From: Pectinophora gossypiella
Lineage: Eukaryota > Arthropoda > Insecta > Lepidoptera > Gelechiidae
Assembly: GCF_024362695.1 (NCBI RefSeq)
Contig: NC_065408.1
Coordinates: 15,066,001 to 15,130,000 of the forward strand
Length of the DNA: 64,000 bases
Reading direction: 5' to 3'
In this document: one piece after another, positions 1 through 11,056 of the stretch
Position numbering within the stretch: the stretch's first letter is position 1
Layout of the letters: each line of letters opens with the position of its first letter
Translations under genes and position numbers: made by a program
Notes under the pieces: generated by a model
The model's database searches: none
The model's input: only the letters and a program-made list of their open reading frames with translations
What the model was told of the DNA's origin: nothing

Positions 1-390
1 TTTTCAATTCTATACTTTTGCGATGGAAAATTCCACTTGATATTAACTCAGAATAATCAGATGAATCATCCCTCTCAGTATTCGTTACGATGACACTTAC
101 ACCCCGTACAAGTACATACGGTAGCCATACAAGTAGGTATGGGTGTTAGTGACACCGTAACGAATACTGAGGGGGATGGTTCAGACCATGATTCTGAGTT
201 GATATCAAGTGGAATTTCGTGTCAAAAAATTCATGAAAATTTTTCTTTTCTTTTTAATTATTTTCCAATCCATACTTTTGCGACGGATATTTCTACTTGA
301 TATCAACTCAGAATCATGGCCTGAATCAACCCCCTCAGTATTCGTTACGATGTCACTAACACCCTATATATATCTATTGATAATTGATAT
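1..390. repeat. MITE-M1, truncated by the window edge (three inverted arms visible)
   Basis: Arms of about 90 bp carry the core GTTAGTGACATCGTAACGAA and alternate in orientation: a reverse arm near 18-115, a forward arm near 142-226 and a reverse arm near 285-375. AT-rich loops and a short spacer containing ACAAGTACATAC separate them. The same order recurs at 13328-15270, 53312-53755 and 61913-62404, so the first arm lies outside the window. Outer ends elsewhere read TA-CAGGGTGTTAG, compatible with a Tc1/mariner-like MITE. The copies are non-coding; reading frames crossing them are incidental. Confidence 0.8.
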
Positions 391-403
391 ATACATATAT
401 ATC

Positions 404-725
404 TCCCTAGCGTTAGGCATCCCGTTTAAACGGGGTCCGCTTACCTAACCTGAAGATGTGACAGGTCCTGTATTTTACAGAAGCGACTACCTGTCTGACC
501 CTGTCTACCTGTCCAACCCGCGAAAGGAAACCTTACCTAAAAAGTCACATGGGTACCTCCGAAACGCATTTCTCGGGAATGTGATTTCCTCACGATGTTT
601 TCCTTCACCGTTTACCACGTGAATTATTTGCGATCATCATCATCATCATCATCATTTGCGATCGAAACATGAATTCAAGATACGCTTTCAGACAGCTTAT
701 CAGCAAGTAGGCGATTCAAGCGTTA
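404..725 (-). mobile_element. SINE-I copy, antisense
   Basis: Contains the recurrent blocks GGGTCCGCTTACCTAACCTG, ACAGAAGCGACT and CCTCACGATGTTTTCCTTCA, also found at 22245, 26573, 36425 (opposite strand), 36780, 40495 and 40962. Better copies show a tRNA-like head at the right end, so the element reads right to left. An (ATC)n microsatellite lies inside at about 636-656. Confidence 0.7.
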
Positions 726-1837
726 TTGGTAAGTGAAGGTATTACCAGGATTTTGCGTATTCATAAGGTGTCTCAAGTTGAATGACTGAAAACTTTCATA
801 AAATATCTCATATTACCTACTGCCATCAAAATAAATACAGACAGTCAGTCGAGACAATGACCATTGTGCTGTCAATCTTGAAAACCAAACAATCTTATAC
901 CAAACAAACGATTGGAAAAATATAGATACCTAAGTAGGTACTCGATTTTTATTCCAAAAATATCCTTTCATGATATGATAATTGAATTTCACTTCACATA
1001 GAGACCCGCACAACAGAAACTGGATAGAATCATCTCAGTTTGAGTGCTGTTAAAAAGGCCACATTGAACCAATTCATTTAATAAACCAATGTTCCGACCG
1101 AAAAAATCATCCCGACAGCAGACGTCTTCCAAAATACCAAACCTAACATAGATATCAATGCTTCCAAAAAGTAAAAATTAAAACACCGATATATAAAAAT
1201 CTACCATACATATCTATACCTAATCTACCGGACATCGATACCTAGAGAGGGTAGTAAGGAGCTAGTTACTAGGGTGACGTCCTGTAGCTAATTTTACTTT
1301 TTTTAAGTGTCAGCTTTTACGAAACCGCGTAGATTTCTTGCTTTTAGAGGAAGCCTTTATTTGCCCTTGGTTTCTCGGAATTAAAGTTTTAGTCGCCATT
1401 TCCCGCGCTTATATAAAATTACAGCCTGCCTTCAAACGAAGAGTGACACTTTTCTAAGTAGTTTCCTATGTTAAACAAACTTTTCCTCTAAATAACATTA
1501 ACTTTGCATTCAACTTTTTGGAAATACAATCGAAGTTTTGTTTGTAATAAGATATAATGGTGTTCTAAAATAAAAGTGAACCTAATCTAATTTTAAAGAC
1601 AAAATTTTTACGAAAGGCACTGTTTTTCAAAGTAACAACTTGGTTAAATATAAATAGTGTGCGCAGACCTTGTTTAAAAAAACTATATACTAATAACAAG
1701 ACTTCCAAGCAAAATATTTTACAACATTTTTGTACTAACCCACTCCTTGTTATAATGTCTTGTTGAAAGTAAATATTTCTCGTAACGCTTCACAAATCGT
1801 AAACAATTTCATAGCTGATCCGTAGCCATAGAATAAG
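726..1837. other. AT-rich stretch with no supported feature
   Basis: No long reading frame, no RNA gene and no copy of the window's repeat families could be recognised. It may be old repeat debris or intronic/intergenic DNA. Confidence 0.5.
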
Positions 1838-2047
1838 GAATAAAACTACGTATAGAACAGCAACTCTCCGCTCCGCACAAGTTTCTGAGCTAGGTTTACC
1901 TCACGCCCCCTCGAACATAGTTTAGACTTGAATCGTATGGTGTCAGACGTCACACAAACAGATGCGCGTGTACGATGACGTCAATGTGTAGTGCCTGTGT
2001 AAAACGAGGTTGTATGTATGAAGTGTCTACTAAACCTAGTTTAGGCA
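1838..2047. repeat. Interspersed repeat R-t, copy 1
   Basis: About 200 bp matching 26022-26225. Shared blocks include CTAGGTTTACCTCAC, CAGATGCGCGTGTACGAT and GTGTAAAACGAGGT. Coding potential and class are unknown. Confidence 0.7.
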
Positions 2048-3440
2048 TAATAATATACAACTTCCTTTATAGAAAAAATATCGAAATATTCCTAGGATCG
2101 ACGCTGTGGTAAAATTAAAATAATAGTATTTTAATTGAAATTACATATTTTATATTGAAAATAATAATTGAAATACTTTGTAAGTGGAGTATTATCCGGT
2201 CAAATATCCATCTTAGCATAAAAATATCTGGACTAGCTACGTAATACCTAGATAGTAAGTAGAAGCGTAATTTATGTGTGCATCTAGAGTAGGTTTATGT
2301 ATTGTTAAATGAAGACAAATGTACAAATGTTTCTATGAATGTTGCCATTTTCTAACGACTAACATCAACACACAATGCGAGCCACTTGCACTATTTGTTT
2401 AACAAATGAATTGGTTCCCTTCCGCGAACAATTTGCTCGACGCCAATTAAGTGAAGTATGGAAAACAGATGTACGTTCATAATTAAAACGTATCCACTTA
2501 ACAAGTACTCATTATGAATATTTAAAGAAGTAAATTGATCGCCTCTATTGTTAAAATAACTTAGCTGGTCTAAAGATGTTTGTATTGACTGTTCAAAGAT
2601 GTTCCATAACTTAGGTGTTCAAAGCTGTTTTATGATTTGTTTAAAACGATTTTATCTGTATTTATTTTTACTTTTTTTTTTATAAGTAAAGCGAAATATG
2701 ATAATGTCTATTCTAATATTTACTAAACAGAATTAACTGCCAATTATTAAGTACTATTTTCATGAACAACTATTATTTTCAGCACATATGGACGGAAAAA
2801 CCATTACAAGAATGTATTTATTGTCATATCCATGTTCGCATCAAAAGTGGCTGCAAGTTGTCTTTCATTTTACTTATGTATTTTCAATCTGAAAAGACTG
2901 CAATGTGATTGCTATCAATAAATAATCTATATAATTTAATAATAATTGTAAATTAATATATTATTATTATTTAGTTTTTATTATTTTAATAATAATTTAC
3001 AATGATTAAATATTTTTTATTTATTATTTTATAATTTAATTTGCATTAATTTCAGTTAGTTTTATGGACGAGTAATAAACGTGTGCATTATTAAAAACCT
3101 CCGAATAACTCGGTTTAGAGTCGTTGATATTGCCAGACTGAAAGTATTGGCACCGTGAAATATTCCAATAATGCCCAACTGAATGAGTTTAGCAATTCTT
3201 CCCAAAACAAGATTGACTCAGGAGTGACTCACTCGTGTTTGTTCGTCGTTTTACGATAGCCGCGGAATTTCGAGCTATTGTACTCTCGATTCAATTTTGA
3301 GGTAAGCAGAAAGGTGAGTAAGACCTAGAAGAATGACCGTAAACGACCATTTTTTTAAGATAGCTGAACAGAGCCACAAGTAATTGGAAGAGAACTTGCA
3401 GCTACTTTTGGTACGTAGTCCTAAGACAGGTGTGATGAAC
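2048..3440. other. Very AT-rich stretch with one short repeat fragment
   Basis: Nearly pure A/T at 2925-3060. A fragment at about 2835-2885 (ATCAAAAGTGGCTGCAAGTTG) belongs to the repeat seen at 38938 and 53940. Nothing else is supportable. Confidence 0.5.
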
Positions 3441-3442
3441 CC

Positions 3443-3888
3443 GTGACAAGTGATCTGGGGGTTAAAAAGCCACATCAAAGCAATTGGGACCTGTACTAGG
3501 TTCAAGATAAATATGAAATTCTGATTACTAAATAAAGATAGATCTAAAACTAACAAAAATATTTTCTTAATTCTATTTAACTTATTTATGAATTTCAATC
3601 AAGAAAAACGCAATAGTAAGTCCTATATTTTTATCACGTTTGTCTATGACATCACAGTGTGCTTTTTCATACAAATTCCATAGTAATTTCGTGTTTTGAC
3701 GTTTAGTAAAAAGTAACTGATTTGACTAGTTGGAAACTAGCCTATTCATCTAAAAAAGCAATATTGCAATTTGACATTTGCGCAAATAAAAGTAAGTGCG
3801 CAATGCAAACAATTGTCAAATGGCAATATTGCTTTTTCAGGTGCAATTGCTTTGATGGGGCCTTTTAATCCCCCAGATCACTTGTCAC
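3443..3888. repeat. 446-bp MITE with 44-bp terminal inverted repeats (family R-r)
   Basis: The left end GTGACAAGTGATCTGGGGG (3443-) is matched by the right end CCCCCAGATCACTTGTCAC (ending 3888), with pairing continuing for about 44 bp through CATCAAAGCAATTG. The interior holds blocks GACGTTTAGTAAAAAGTAA and TTTGACTAGTTG, repeated at 4255, 5211, 10545 (inverted), 25240 and 54135, and a sub-palindrome around GCAATATTGC. Non-coding. Confidence 0.75.
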
Positions 3889-3900
3889 AGCACATTTTCC

Positions 3901-4254
3901 GCATTTAGACTCATAGATGGCCCATTATGCGTCACAGTACCGATATCATACCGGTTGCAGACCACAAGCTAAGTTAGCTTAGCTTAGCTCGCTTGGGTGA
4001 CGTAGTTTTCCTTAGTATTTGTATAATCTTCGTCTTCTATCGCGTGGGTTGTGGCAGTAAAAACTAAAAACTGTGTTCGTATCATGTATCTGTAGATACG
4101 TCAACACATCTAATCAATGGAACACAGTTACGATTCGTTGCGGTTTCGTAGTATTTTCGTTACGTAAACATTGTGGCACAAACATCAATGGAGTTCGCGA
4201 GTTGTACCTAATATTGAAACACTGATGGACTAGACAGCAATTGGGTACTTGACT
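3901..4254. other. No supported feature
   Basis: Only a short direct repetition of AGCTTAGCTTAGCT near 3970-3990 stands out. Confidence 0.4.
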
Positions 4255-4475
4255 GAGTCAAAGATAAATTATAAAATGCTAATCTAGAAATAGAAGCCAG
4301 TCTAAGATGATAATAAATCAATCTCATTTTATTTTTTCACTTATTTTCGAGTTTTATTCACGAATTAAGTAACAATGACCGCTTTTATTGATGACGTCAC
4401 AGTACAGTATTTCCATAAAAACTCCAAAGAAAATTTTCGAATTGACATGTCGTAAAAAGTATCTCATTTGACTAG
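4255..4475 (+). repeat. R-r repeat, diverged copy
   Basis: Starts CAAAGATAAATTATAAAAT and ends near TCTCATTTGACTAGGTTGTC. Same block order as 25240-25455 (CAAAGATAAATTATGAAAT to TTTGACTAGTTG), with more substitutions. Confidence 0.6.
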
Positions 4476-4495
4476 GTTGTCAAGTAGATAATTAT

Positions 4496-4798
4496 ATGTT
4501 ACATGTCTGGTATTTCTCTCTGTTTTACTATCCATATACATTAGCTGAATATAATATTTTAAAGTTTTACAATAGCCTTATAAGGTCGAAATTTCCAGAC
4601 ACATTTACACAAGTCAGTCGATTACATAAGATTGCTAAATCTTTTAAGGGGCAATGTATACGTTTTTACAATAAGATTCCCATTGACATTCAGAATTTGC
4701 CTTTCAACTGTTTTAAGACAGTAGTTAAACAAAAATTTTGCAAAAATGGTTATTATAAAGTTAGTGATTATTTAGAAGATATGAATGCATGGGATTAA
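4496..4798 (+). pseudogene. LINE-B ORF2 C-terminal remnant (100 codons)
   Basis: The last part of a retrotransposon polymerase protein, open to its natural stop. The C-terminal half has the pattern RFYNKIP...LPFNCFKTVVK...YYKVSDYL...AWD, like the extreme C-termini of insect non-LTR (jockey-like) ORF2 proteins. It lies directly 5' of the 3' UTR repeated at 54710-54955, which supports the assignment. The first codons run into unrelated flanking DNA, so the annotated start is not a real start. No catalytic domain remains. The family name is inferred; the C-terminal similarity is recalled, not computed. Confidence 0.6.
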
Positions 4799-5046
4799 CT
4801 ATCTGAGAACTGATATTAGGCACCTAAATTATTCAATTGTATACCAATATTTTATGTTTATTTTTTTAAAGAACGTCTAGGGCCCTGTGCCGAGGTTTTT
4901 CTTGCAGCTTCTTTTCCCCGGCTATACAGGTTGTGAGAAGCTGCAGTAGTTTTAGGCGGATGAGACGTTCGTTATGTAAAAATTGACGATTCAAAGTGTA
5001 ACTATGTTACCTACTGAATAAAGATATTTTTGAATTTGAATTTGAC
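4515..5046 (+). mobile_element. 5'-truncated LINE-B 3' end with 3' UTR
   Basis: Includes the coding remnant above and a 3' UTR with AGAACGTCTAGGGCCCTGTG, TTGTGAGAAGCTG and TGTTACCTACTGAATAAAGA, ending in TTTGAATTTGAATTTG. The AATAAAGA signal and short A/T-rich tail are typical of retroposed LINE ends. Other copies of this 3' end lie at 37178-37312 (inverted), 44340-44414, 46183-46250 and 54710-54955. Confidence 0.75.
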
Positions 5047-5210
5047 ACAACAAATTTAAACAACGGGATTTGGATTTCATTAGGTCTTACGACTATAATA
5101 GAGGTGTTAAATCAGCATTACTTTAGCTACTTTTTTGCTGGTTTTTGCTCAGTGTTCGATTCCGTAGACTTACCATAACGTGCCCTAACGTCAACCGTAA
5201 AGAGACTCCA

Positions 5211-5460
5211 GTTCCATAGTAATTTCGTGTTTTGACGTTTAGTAAAAAGTAACTCATTTGACTAGTAGGAAATTAGCCTATTGACCATGTTTATTGATGC
5301 CGTCACCGTTTTTTATTTTTTTTCAAACAACTATTTGCGCGTACTGGGCAGGCAAAGGGAACCTAGCCCATACAGCCACACTGTTTTGTATTCTTATACA
5401 AACGCCATATCTATAGATGAACCGTTTTGACGTTTCGAATCTCATTTGACTGGGTTGTCA
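5211..5460 (+). repeat. R-r repeat fragments
   Basis: Two partial blocks: TCCATAGTAATTTCGTGTTT through TTTGACTAGTAGG near 5213-5275, and GTTTTGACGTTTCGAATCTC through GGGTTGTC near 5420-5460, separated by unrelated sequence. Confidence 0.55.
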
Positions 5461-5775
5461 TTTATTCTATTGTGTTGTACAACGTAACCTACTGTCTCTA
5501 TCGTCAGTAACCGTCAGTCAAACAACCGGTACAAATACCACAGATTATCTTAATTGAAGTTCCTTCGAGACACGGCGGAAATCAAGATTGATGCTAGGTT
5601 ATACCTACTAGACAAAATGCTCATTACATGAGGTTATATTGTACGTATGTTAAGTACTTGGTTCTAATAGGCAGGAGGGTACATCTAGTAGAACTCCCCG
5701 GTGGTCAGTATTATTACCGTCAACGCAAAAATATCCTGAAATCTTTTTGCTAATGGTGATTGCTGATTTCTGAGG

Positions 5776-6123
5776 ATACCATCAAATTTTATTTTAAGTT
5801 ATGCCTGTCATTTTCTTATCCGCCGAAAAGGAAAGGGACGGATATTCGACAGGCATAAAATTTATGGAACACACGTCAATTTCAGGCAGCGATTTTAAAA
5901 ACCCTCCAAAATTTATATATTGGGCAATAACTTGACAGAATTAAGTCAGCACACGTCAAACGGGTTGCATACTACCGAGATGCCAATTTCATTCGCCCGG
6001 GTTTTTCATTCGTTTTAAAATTAACAGTTGTCAATCATCCGTCCCTTTCCTTTTCGGTGGGTAAGAAAATGACGGGTACAACTTAAAATAAAATTAGGAG
6101 CCGTCTGCAGGAATCGGGGCCAA
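5776..6123. repeat. MITE-H copy
   Basis: Inverted ends containing AATTTTATTTTAAGTTAT, ATTTTCTTATCCGCCGAAAA and GGAAAGGGACGG on the left and the complements on the right, ending CTGCAGGAATCGGGGCCA. Sister copies lie at 10021, 17750, 34224 and 57123; half copies at 22985 and 43783. The left terminus is degraded. Confidence 0.8.
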
Positions 6124-6519
6124 TATCCAGTTAGATCTTACGTAACTTGGCGACATACGTACAATCAAAAAAAAAATGCAGTCACTGAGCCCAGCGAATT
6201 ACTTGTAAACAGTGGTGAAATTATGAACCATTAGTTGTCATAATTATAAAATTTACGGTTTTGTAGGTGTTTTGGTCTATTACAGAAACGACATGTAACC
6301 TTAAGGAGGAGGACTTAAGGGCAACCACTTAATTTATTACTTTGCAAGAAACTGACTGGACTTTTGCACCTTATCGTACATAAATTCTAAGTTGACATTT
6401 TGCAACAAGACAAAATATTCGATTATATATTTGCGTTCACGGTAATATTGACTTCCGGTGTTCGAAAAACTACCCAGGAACGGTTTTCGGTACTTTTAAA
6501 TTGCTACATTAATATAGGA

Positions 6520-7510
6520 TAATACGAGTAGGTATTGTTTTGAGATTATTGTTTACGTAATTAGTTAACGATGATGTACCATCCGACAATAGCATTCATC
6601 TTTCGTCTTAAATGATTTTATTGCCAAGAATTAATTACTTACCTACCTACTACTAAACTATTTTAAAATCTTATTTACCTATTTCGATTGAAAAAAATAT
6701 AAATTAAAAAATATATTTTGCGACAGGCTATAGTGCTAGGGTTTAAAATGTTTACTACCTATAAGCTATTTATTCACATAAAGTTAGGTACCTAAATGAA
6801 TTTAAGAAAAAAAGCACTGTCATACCTACCTATATTTTCATTTCTTCCATAGGTACCTATTTCTAACTTGCTTGTTGGGATAAATACCTACGATAATTTT
6901 CTACCTACCTATTATCGTAAATTGCCTATAGGTAAGTAGGTACCTATACCTATCTAGATAGGTCGGAAGGGTAGTAGGTAGGTAGGTCTTTTGTAGACTG
7001 ACTTACGTATTAGGTATCTGTCGTAGTTTTTTAAGGATAAGTAGGTACCTAGTAGGTATTTACGTTTAGTTCCTGAACATATTTGGGTTTATTGGCCTAA
7101 AGGTACCAAGCCTACCTACTTAAAATGGTAGACTACCTACCTAGTTCTTTACAGGTAAATTGATTAAAACTTACAGTTGGTATAACTGTGGGAATTACCT
7201 ACCACACGTAATTTTTTAGGCCTACTAGTAGCATCTAGTAGGTAAAGTTTTTTTTTAGTAAAAAATAGTAAAGATATAACATTACACGATTACCCACTCG
7301 AAACTCTAGCGGGACAGGGCGCGGGAGGTAGGTAGGTATCTACCTATAAGGCAGAGATCCGATTTTGCCCCGCTGAAATACCTAGGTAGGTATACCTACC
7401 TGCTCTCGCTGAAAAATATAACTACGTTTGGCTTTCAATTTGGCAACTGATTAATTGAATCACAATGAAATGTAGTACCTACCTACCTACCGTGAATAAT
7501 ATGCCGATGA
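6520..7510. repeat. TACCTAC/GTAGGTA-rich kilobase
   Basis: Dozens of TACCTAC, GTAGGTA and GGTACCTA motifs, many forming short palindromes such as GTAGGTACCTA, are scattered irregularly, not in one clean array. Single motifs occur through the rest of the window at much lower density. No gene is visible in this stretch. Confidence 0.6.
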
Positions 7511-7829
7511 CAAAGATATTGCTATAAATTATATTGAATGCATGTACACCAAGAGAAATAACGAAAATATGATATTAAAATATCGCATTGTTAGCGGAGT
7601 TGTTTATAAACTCAATGTATCAAACGCTTATCGGTCATTTCGCACCGTTTCCTCCATGAATGCCACAATGGCTGAATGAAAAATCACTCACACACTCGAT
7701 TTACAAAAACATACACTATAAACAACCTCTATTTCACTGGCTGAAAACACTGATCACTCACTAAAAAGTTTCTAATTCAAGTTTCGAAAATAAGAACAAT
7801 CTTTTTATTTTAAATTCCGATTTGACACT

Positions 7830-7985
7830 TGCGAGTTCGTTCGAAAATTCGCGGAGCGCACGACTAGCGTTCCAGCGGCGCGAGTGCGTTCCAAATGACA
7901 AATGCGCGTCAACGGGTTGCCCGGCGCGACCGTTTTGTTTACACCGCAGTTTCGCGCTCAAGTTCAAGGGATTAGTAAGTACGTG
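7830..7985. promoter_or_regulatory. CpG-rich patch, candidate promoter or non-coding first exon
   Basis: A sharply GC/CpG-rich 150 bp (GCGGAGCGCACG, CAGCGGCGCGAGTGCG, CCCGGCGCGACCG) in AT-rich surroundings, not matching any repeat in the window. A consensus-like splice donor (TTAGTAAGT) follows at about 7972-7980 on the + strand. Both strands are open for 60-88 codons here, an expected by-product of CpG-rich DNA. It could be a transcription start region of a gene whose remaining exons lie elsewhere. This is inference only. Confidence 0.3.
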
Positions 7986-7989
7986 CAGA

Positions 7990-8999
7990 ACGCTCACACA
8001 ACCGTGAACTTTTAAATTTGTTGTCAAACTATTCTTGTTAAGTTTCTAAACGGCTGTAAAGGTGCAAGAGTGCTAATAACACTGGTGGTTTTAAGGATTA
8101 TTTTTTCTGTAAGCTGACACAAGATAATCCTAATGGGCGGAAAAGGAATGATGTCATTGCTACATGTTGTGATAATACAGTAGGTAACGTCGAAGTCAGC
8201 TCTATTAGCGTGCTTATCGCCCATTTGTTATAGGTACATTTAAAAGATGGCTTAAAAGGTTTTAAGTTGGACTTTTAACGATGGGTAACATATGAATAGG
8301 TACAAAATAGTTAACGTTTTTTGCGTCACTAAATAAGGTTTTCGGGCTTAGGAAAAAAGCAGATAAATTAATCTATTTTTTTATTTCCCGCCTTTTCCCC
8401 ATATGACACCAACTGTCAGTCATTCGGCCAACACGTTCAAAAATATATTTACCGCGTATATTTAGTCATTTAGGTCATGAGTAGGTATGGTTATCTTATC
8501 TGTACATTATCGCGACATTCACTGTTTGCCGGAAAAATAATTATCTTTATCGGTAAGCACGGTATATTTAGAACGTTCGCTTCGTTATGAACGGGTAATG
8601 GATACGTAAGTGTTTGGCAGTAGGAAAATTGGACAAATGGGTACTTATCTACCATTGAAAAAAGTAAATATGCGTAGGTGTATAGCTACCTCGTATCTAT
8701 GTATTTTGATTTAGATTTTCAGGTTGTTAGTTTTTGTTATTTTTTAAATTGTTAAAATAGAATCGCGTTTGTATCAAATGTTGAAACTGTACGCGCACAT
8801 TTTTAAAGAAAGTGACAGGATTTATCGGTAAATCTACTAAGTAATAAGGTAATTTACCAAGTGATAGTAGTAAAAGTCTGAGTTTATTTTTCAATAATCG
8901 TTCACATCGGACTATTAACGGCGCGGCAGGCAGTCACCTGGTTAATCTTAGGATTTACCACTGAACCATGGTAAATGTTAAAAATAAATGTTTTAAACA
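7990..8999. other. No supported feature
   Basis: AT-rich, unremarkable; no repeat family of this window was recognised. Confidence 0.4.
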
Positions 9000-9004
9000 T
9001 TGTC

Positions 9005-9235
9005 TAGTAGCGTCCAGTAGGTCCAGAGCGTTGGGCTCACAACACAGAGGTCCCGGGTTCGATTCCTAATGGGGTAACAAATCACAGTGGGACAATATCT
9101 TTGAGGTCAGGAATTTCCATTTATTATCCGTAAAATTAAAATGATTCCGTGCTTCGGATGGCACGTTAGTCAGAGGTACATTAATCGCAAGATGATTTAA
9201 TTATCTACCCAAGTATGACTTTTTGTAGGTGATAA
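9005..9235 (+). mobile_element. Diverged tRNA-headed SINE
   Basis: The head holds AGAGCGTTGGGCTCACAA and a B-box-like GGGTTCGATTCC near 9025-9066, followed by body words ATTATCCGTAAAATTAAAAT and CCGTGCTTCGGATGGCACG that also occur in SINE-C and SINE-F. The A-box region is eroded. Confidence 0.6.
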
Positions 9236-10017
9236 AGAAATTTATACAAATAGGTAAGTCAATGAGGAAATTATAGCTTTGCCGTCTTGTTTTCTTCTAG
9301 TTTGCACGTAATTATTACTTAGTGGTTGATTATTGCGTGCACATTAGGTAGTACCTATCTACCGCTACTTTTACAATGCGATTTTTAGAATGATAATCGG
9401 GTAAGTATCTGTAAATAGAATAGTGCCTATTTCATTCTTGCTTTTTATAATAGTATTGGATAAGTATTGTGTTTGTGTTGTAATAGTAGTAGTATAAGAG
9501 GAAGCCTGTGCCTAGTAGTGGGACTGGTAATAGTATTTAAATAAATGATGCAAGCAAGCAGTCCTGATAAAATAGAGGCTATGCTAGTGGCATATTTCGT
9601 TATTAATTGTCCTACTACTGCCATCTATGTAAGGTTACAAGTACTTAACAATTTAAAACGCAACACTGTTCATAGATGTCGCTACAAAACTTTCGCTACT
9701 TGACACTAGATGGCGCTGTAACACCAAGTTCATTCACACAATACAGCTCGGAAATAGAGTCCTAAACAAAAGGACTTCAAATTGTTAACTTATAAATACG
9801 CAAGGTACACAGTCCGACGAATACTTCTAAGAATAACATTTCATCATTGTCCTTTGTGTTTCACGTTGTTTTGGAAATACGAGAAGTCATTGTAGAGAAT
9901 AACTTGTGTGTATGTATGTAGAGTAGGTAACCTATGTATGTTATCTCTATAACAGCTTGAATATCCGTTTCGTATCTTTGTGCCATATTGAAGTGTCATT
10001 TGAAGCGAGATAAAGAA
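9236..10017. other. Mostly featureless; one CTCF-like motif
   Basis: CACTAGATGGCGCT at 9704-9717 resembles the conserved animal CTCF core. The rest shows no gene or known repeat. Confidence 0.35.
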
Positions 10018-10020
10018 CAT

Positions 10021-10398
10021 TGGCCCCGATTCCTGCAGACACCGCCTAATTTTATTTTAAGTTATATCCGTCATTTTCATATCCGTCGAAAAGGAAAGGG
10101 ACGGATGATTCACAGCTCTTAATTTTAGGAAGAATGAGTAAATGAATGAATAACGCGGGCGAATCAAAAGGTACGTCGCTGGTATGCAATCCGTTTGACG
10201 TGCTGTCTACTTAACTATGTCGGGTTATTGACGGATGTAAAATTTTTAGATGGTTGGTTTAGATTTGTACTTAAAATTGACGTGTGTTCCATAAATTTTA
10301 TGCTTGTCGATTACCCGTCCCTTTCCTTTTCGGCGGATAAGAAAATGACAGATATAACTTAAAATAAAATTAGATGGTATTTACAGGAATTAGCACCA
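10021..10398. repeat. MITE-H, near-complete copy
   Basis: Starts TGGCCCCGATTCCTGCAG and ends CAGGAATTAGCACCA, with about 85-bp imperfect inverted ends containing TCCGTCGAAAAGGAAAGGGA and its complement. The flanks are ATT on each side if the element is taken to begin GG and end CC. Confidence 0.85.
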
Positions 10399-10462
10399 TT
10401 ATGTTGATAAATTAAAATTATAGATTATTTTCTAAATTGCAAAGAAGTTGCAACAGATTTAT

Positions 10463-10690
10463 TTTTACCTTCTTCTATCGTATGGGTTGTGAGATGAATG
10501 ACCAACCTCATCAACACTCGTGTCTGTGACGTCATAGAGAGACTTGACAAAAATGTCGCACTTACATTTTTATTTATTAAAATTCATAAATAAGAAATTA
10601 AATAGAAAAACGAAAATGTTTTTGACACCTTTAGATCTGTCTCTATTTAGTTATCAGAATTTCATAATTTATCTTTGACAACAATGGTGA
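10463..10690 (-). repeat. SINE-C 3' scrap and inverted R-r fragment
   Basis: TCTATCGTATGGGTTGTGAG at about 10475 is the complement of the SINE-C 3' end. From about 10545, AATTCATAAATAAG, AGATCTGTCT and CATAATTTATCTTTG run as the reverse complement of R-r. Confidence 0.55.
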
Positions 10691-10779
10691 TCAATACAGC
10701 GTACCTAAATAGGTATTTTAAAAGTACCTGTTATTTTACGTTTGATTTTATTCGATTAGATAGGTCAATAAAAGATAAC

Positions 10780-10895
10780 GCGTACAGCGCACGTGCGCGT
10801 TATGTACGCGTACGCGAAATTCCTCGCTATCGTTTAATTTCAAGGCAATTTCGCAGTTTCAAATTGCCATTTCGCAACGCCGCCATGGAGTGACC
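10780..10895. other. Small CpG-rich patch
   Basis: ACGCGTACAGCGCACGTGCG and GTACGCGTACGCG form short palindromes in otherwise AT-rich DNA, followed by GCAACGCCGCCATGGAG. No coherent reading frame follows. Confidence 0.3.
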
Positions 10896-11056
10896 GACGA
10901 TTGTTTTTAATCGTCCACAATTGGAATGTAAATCGACACCATGCGCAGATAAGTATTTTTACAGTTGATTCACTCATACACACTCAAGTGATACTAGTTC
11001 ATGTGTTTTATTATTTCGTCGTTGCCAATTTAATATCTATTATGTGCAATCGGGTC

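Noticed and set aside
6520..7510. Interstitial telomere (TTAGG)n
   Set aside because: The motif is TACCTAC/GTAGGTA in scattered form, not tandem TTAGG.
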